From contig CBDDHW010000005.1 of assembly GCA_965228575.1 (NCBI GenBank), positions 1 to 64,000 on the forward strand: 64,000 bases of DNA, written 5' to 3'. The DNA comes from UBA11612 sp965228575. GTDB taxonomy: Bacteria; Pseudomonadota; Alphaproteobacteria; Rhodospirillales; Rhodospirillaceae. Of this stretch, positions 62,974 to 64,000 are shown piece by piece (position 1 is the first letter of the stretch; every line of letters begins with the position of its first letter). The translations under genes and the position numbers were made by a program. The notes under the pieces were generated by a model. That model had not been told where the DNA came from, searched no databases, and worked only from the letters and a program-made list of their open reading frames with translations.

Positions 62974-64000
62974 TTAACCGTCCGTCTCACCCAAAGCCCT
63001 GGCCGGCGGGACGCGCGCCTGAGATGCTTGTTCGTAGTCGTAAGCCAACGAGAGTAGCAAATCTTCAGTCCACGGTGTTCCAACGATAGACATTCCGACC
63101 GGAAGTCCATTGACGAGCCCCATGGGAACCGAGACTAGAGGATAACCCGCAACGGCCGCCGTCGATGTCGTAGATGGGGGAACGTCTCCCGTTTTGTGTT
63201 CCGCAAGAAATGTCGAATACGACGTGCCGTCAGGAACAATTTCTCTCGCAGGGCCACTTGTGACAGAGACTAGTGCGTCAAGGTTGTGTTCATTGATCAA
63301 GCGATCAATGCCCTCTTCCTTTGTCAGACGTTTCGCTTCTTCCAATGTCGCAATGTATTCTGGATTTTGCCGACCACCTTCGGTCGCTTGTGAATCTTCG
63401 AAAAGATCAACTGCGTGCTGACTTTCAACCGGATGAGTTTTGCTAAACTCGATAAGATCAGCGAGCGATTTCACTTCGACCGTATCGGGTGTTCCAGCGA
63501 GGTACGCATTGAGATCTTCCTTGAAGTCATGAAGGAGGATCGTCCGCATGTGCGCCGTGATATCAATAAAGGAGTCTGAGGGCAGCTCGACCAACTCCGC
63601 ACCTTCGGCCTTGAGAACTTCGAGTGCTTGATCAAAAAGTGGCGCTGTTTCATCGGAGTACCCCCCGATGCGAAGCACGCCAAGTCTTTTCCCTTGCAGT
63701 TCTGTATCGCTTAGAGCCGCAACATAGTCCTTCTTGTTTGCATCTGCCTCTTCGGACCACGGATCGCCGGCATCGCTGCCAGCAATAACATTTAGGATCA
63801 TCGCCGCGTCTCGCACGGTTCGGGTCATTGGCCCCGCGGAGTCTTGGGTCAAACTAATCGGAACAATTCCGCGCCTCGAAACCAAAGCGATAGTAGGTTT
63901 GATCCCAACATTCCCATTGACCGAGGACGGGCCGACAATTGAGCCACTAGTCTCCGTGCCAATCGTTCCGGCGGCAAAGCTCATCGTGGAGGCTATTCCT
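62974..64000 (-). CDS. amidase-signature enzyme, copy 2, 5' end beyond window
   Basis: The frame continues to the right edge, so the N-terminus and any signal are missing. The visible 342 codons begin GIASTMSFAAGTIGTETSGS and include the nucleophile Ser in TETSGSIVGP, followed by the same C-terminal blocks as the preceding gene (GGRQNPEYIATLEEA, GLPVGMSIVGTPWTEDLL). It is a tandem paralogue of the lipoprotein amidase at 61324 and the sixth member of the array. More copies may lie beyond the edge. Confidence 0.92.
   Translation of the reverse strand, partial: GIASTMSFAAGTIGTETSGSIVGPSSVNGNVGIKPTIALVSRRGIVPISLTQDSAGPMTRTVRDAAMILNVIAGSDAGDPWSEEADANKKDYVAALSDTELQGKRLGVLRIGGYSDETAPLFDQALEVLKAEGAELVELPSDSFIDITAHMRTILLHDFKEDLNAYLAGTPDTVEVKSLADLIEFSKTHPVESQHAVDLFEDSQATEGGRQNPEYIATLEEAKRLTKEEGIDRLINEHNLDALVSVTSGPAREIVPDGTSYSTFLAEHKTGDVPPSTTSTAAVAGYPLVSVPMGLVNGLPVGMSIVGTPWTEDLLLSLAYDYEQASQARVPPARALGETDG

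Noticed and set aside
21583..64000. Idea that the paa and D-glutamate/amide genes form a cyanotoxin (microcystin) degradation island
   Set aside because: Phenyl side-chain breakdown and D-Glu chemistry would fit, but none of the mlr-type peptidases is present and the amidases are of another class. Not supported by the sequence.
1..64000. CRISPR arrays, tRNA or rRNA genes, insertion sequences and prophage genes
   Set aside because: No direct-repeat arrays, transposase-like proteins or structured RNA signatures were recognised. A tRNA or small-RNA scan was not possible by eye.

Overview
The window looks like a chromosome segment of a Gram-negative proteobacterium, most probably an alphaproteobacterium. 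Coding density is high and base composition is around half G+C. Supporting signs are a PAS_5-type protein, GTP-dependent PEP carboxykinase, an intracellular polyhydroxybutyrate depolymerase with a hydroxybutyrate dehydrogenase, an outer-membrane TorF-type porin, and many Tat, Sec and lipoprotein signals. The order cannot be fixed by eye. I recognised no rRNA, tRNA, CRISPR array, insertion sequence or phage gene.

Region 1 (1-7 kb) is nitrogen and central metabolism. A porin-glnK-amtB operon on the minus strand has a textbook sigma-54 promoter in front of it. A second PII gene, glnB, diverges from it, and pckG follows. Region 2 (7-20 kb) is mixed housekeeping and lipid/PHB metabolism: a thiolase-family protein, a membrane-anchored creatininase relative, an ABC-2 exporter pair, an acyl-CoA synthetase, two GST-like proteins flanking a 3-hydroxybutyrate dehydrogenase, a PHB depolymerase, a DsbA-like protein and a frameshifted 2-keto-4-pentenoate hydratase.

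Region 3 (21.5-36 kb) is a phenylacetate catabolic locus. Minus strand: a fused hydratase/dehydrogenase of FadB type, an EthD-like protein, paaZ and paaG. Plus strand: paaI, paaJ and paaABCDE. A palindrome precedes paaA. Its best regulator candidate is a PaaR-like TetR gene 16 kb away (44.5 kb), which carries a near-identical operator in front of itself. The phenylacetate-CoA ligase gene paaK is not in the window. A two-gene 2-oxoacid dehydrogenase (fused E1 alpha-beta, then E2) follows convergently.

Region 4 (35.9-44.3 kb) is the least explained part: six minus-strand genes, all with export signals. They are a DUF1587/1595/1592/1588/1585 lipoprotein with a CxxCH motif, two DUF1552 Tat proteins, a three-module Yx(FWY)xxD repeat protein, and two paralogues of a family I do not recognise. 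This set is my main candidate for an undescribed periplasmic system.

Region 5 (45-64 kb) looks like a catabolic island for amide or peptide-like compounds. It holds a complete Dpp/Opp-type ABC importer, a divergent tandem pair of DUF4392 (D-glutamate cyclase-like) enzymes, a thioredoxin-fold isomerase, six amidase-signature enzymes in a row (five with visible export signals, the last cut by the window edge), and an exported metallo-beta-lactamase-fold hydrolase that is frameshifted. Amide hydrolysis outside the cytoplasm, import by the ABC system and cytosolic processing by the DUF4392 pair is a coherent but unproven reading.

Two genes carry a single extra base in an A/T run (19.4 kb and 55.5 kb). 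These may be pseudogenes or assembly errors.
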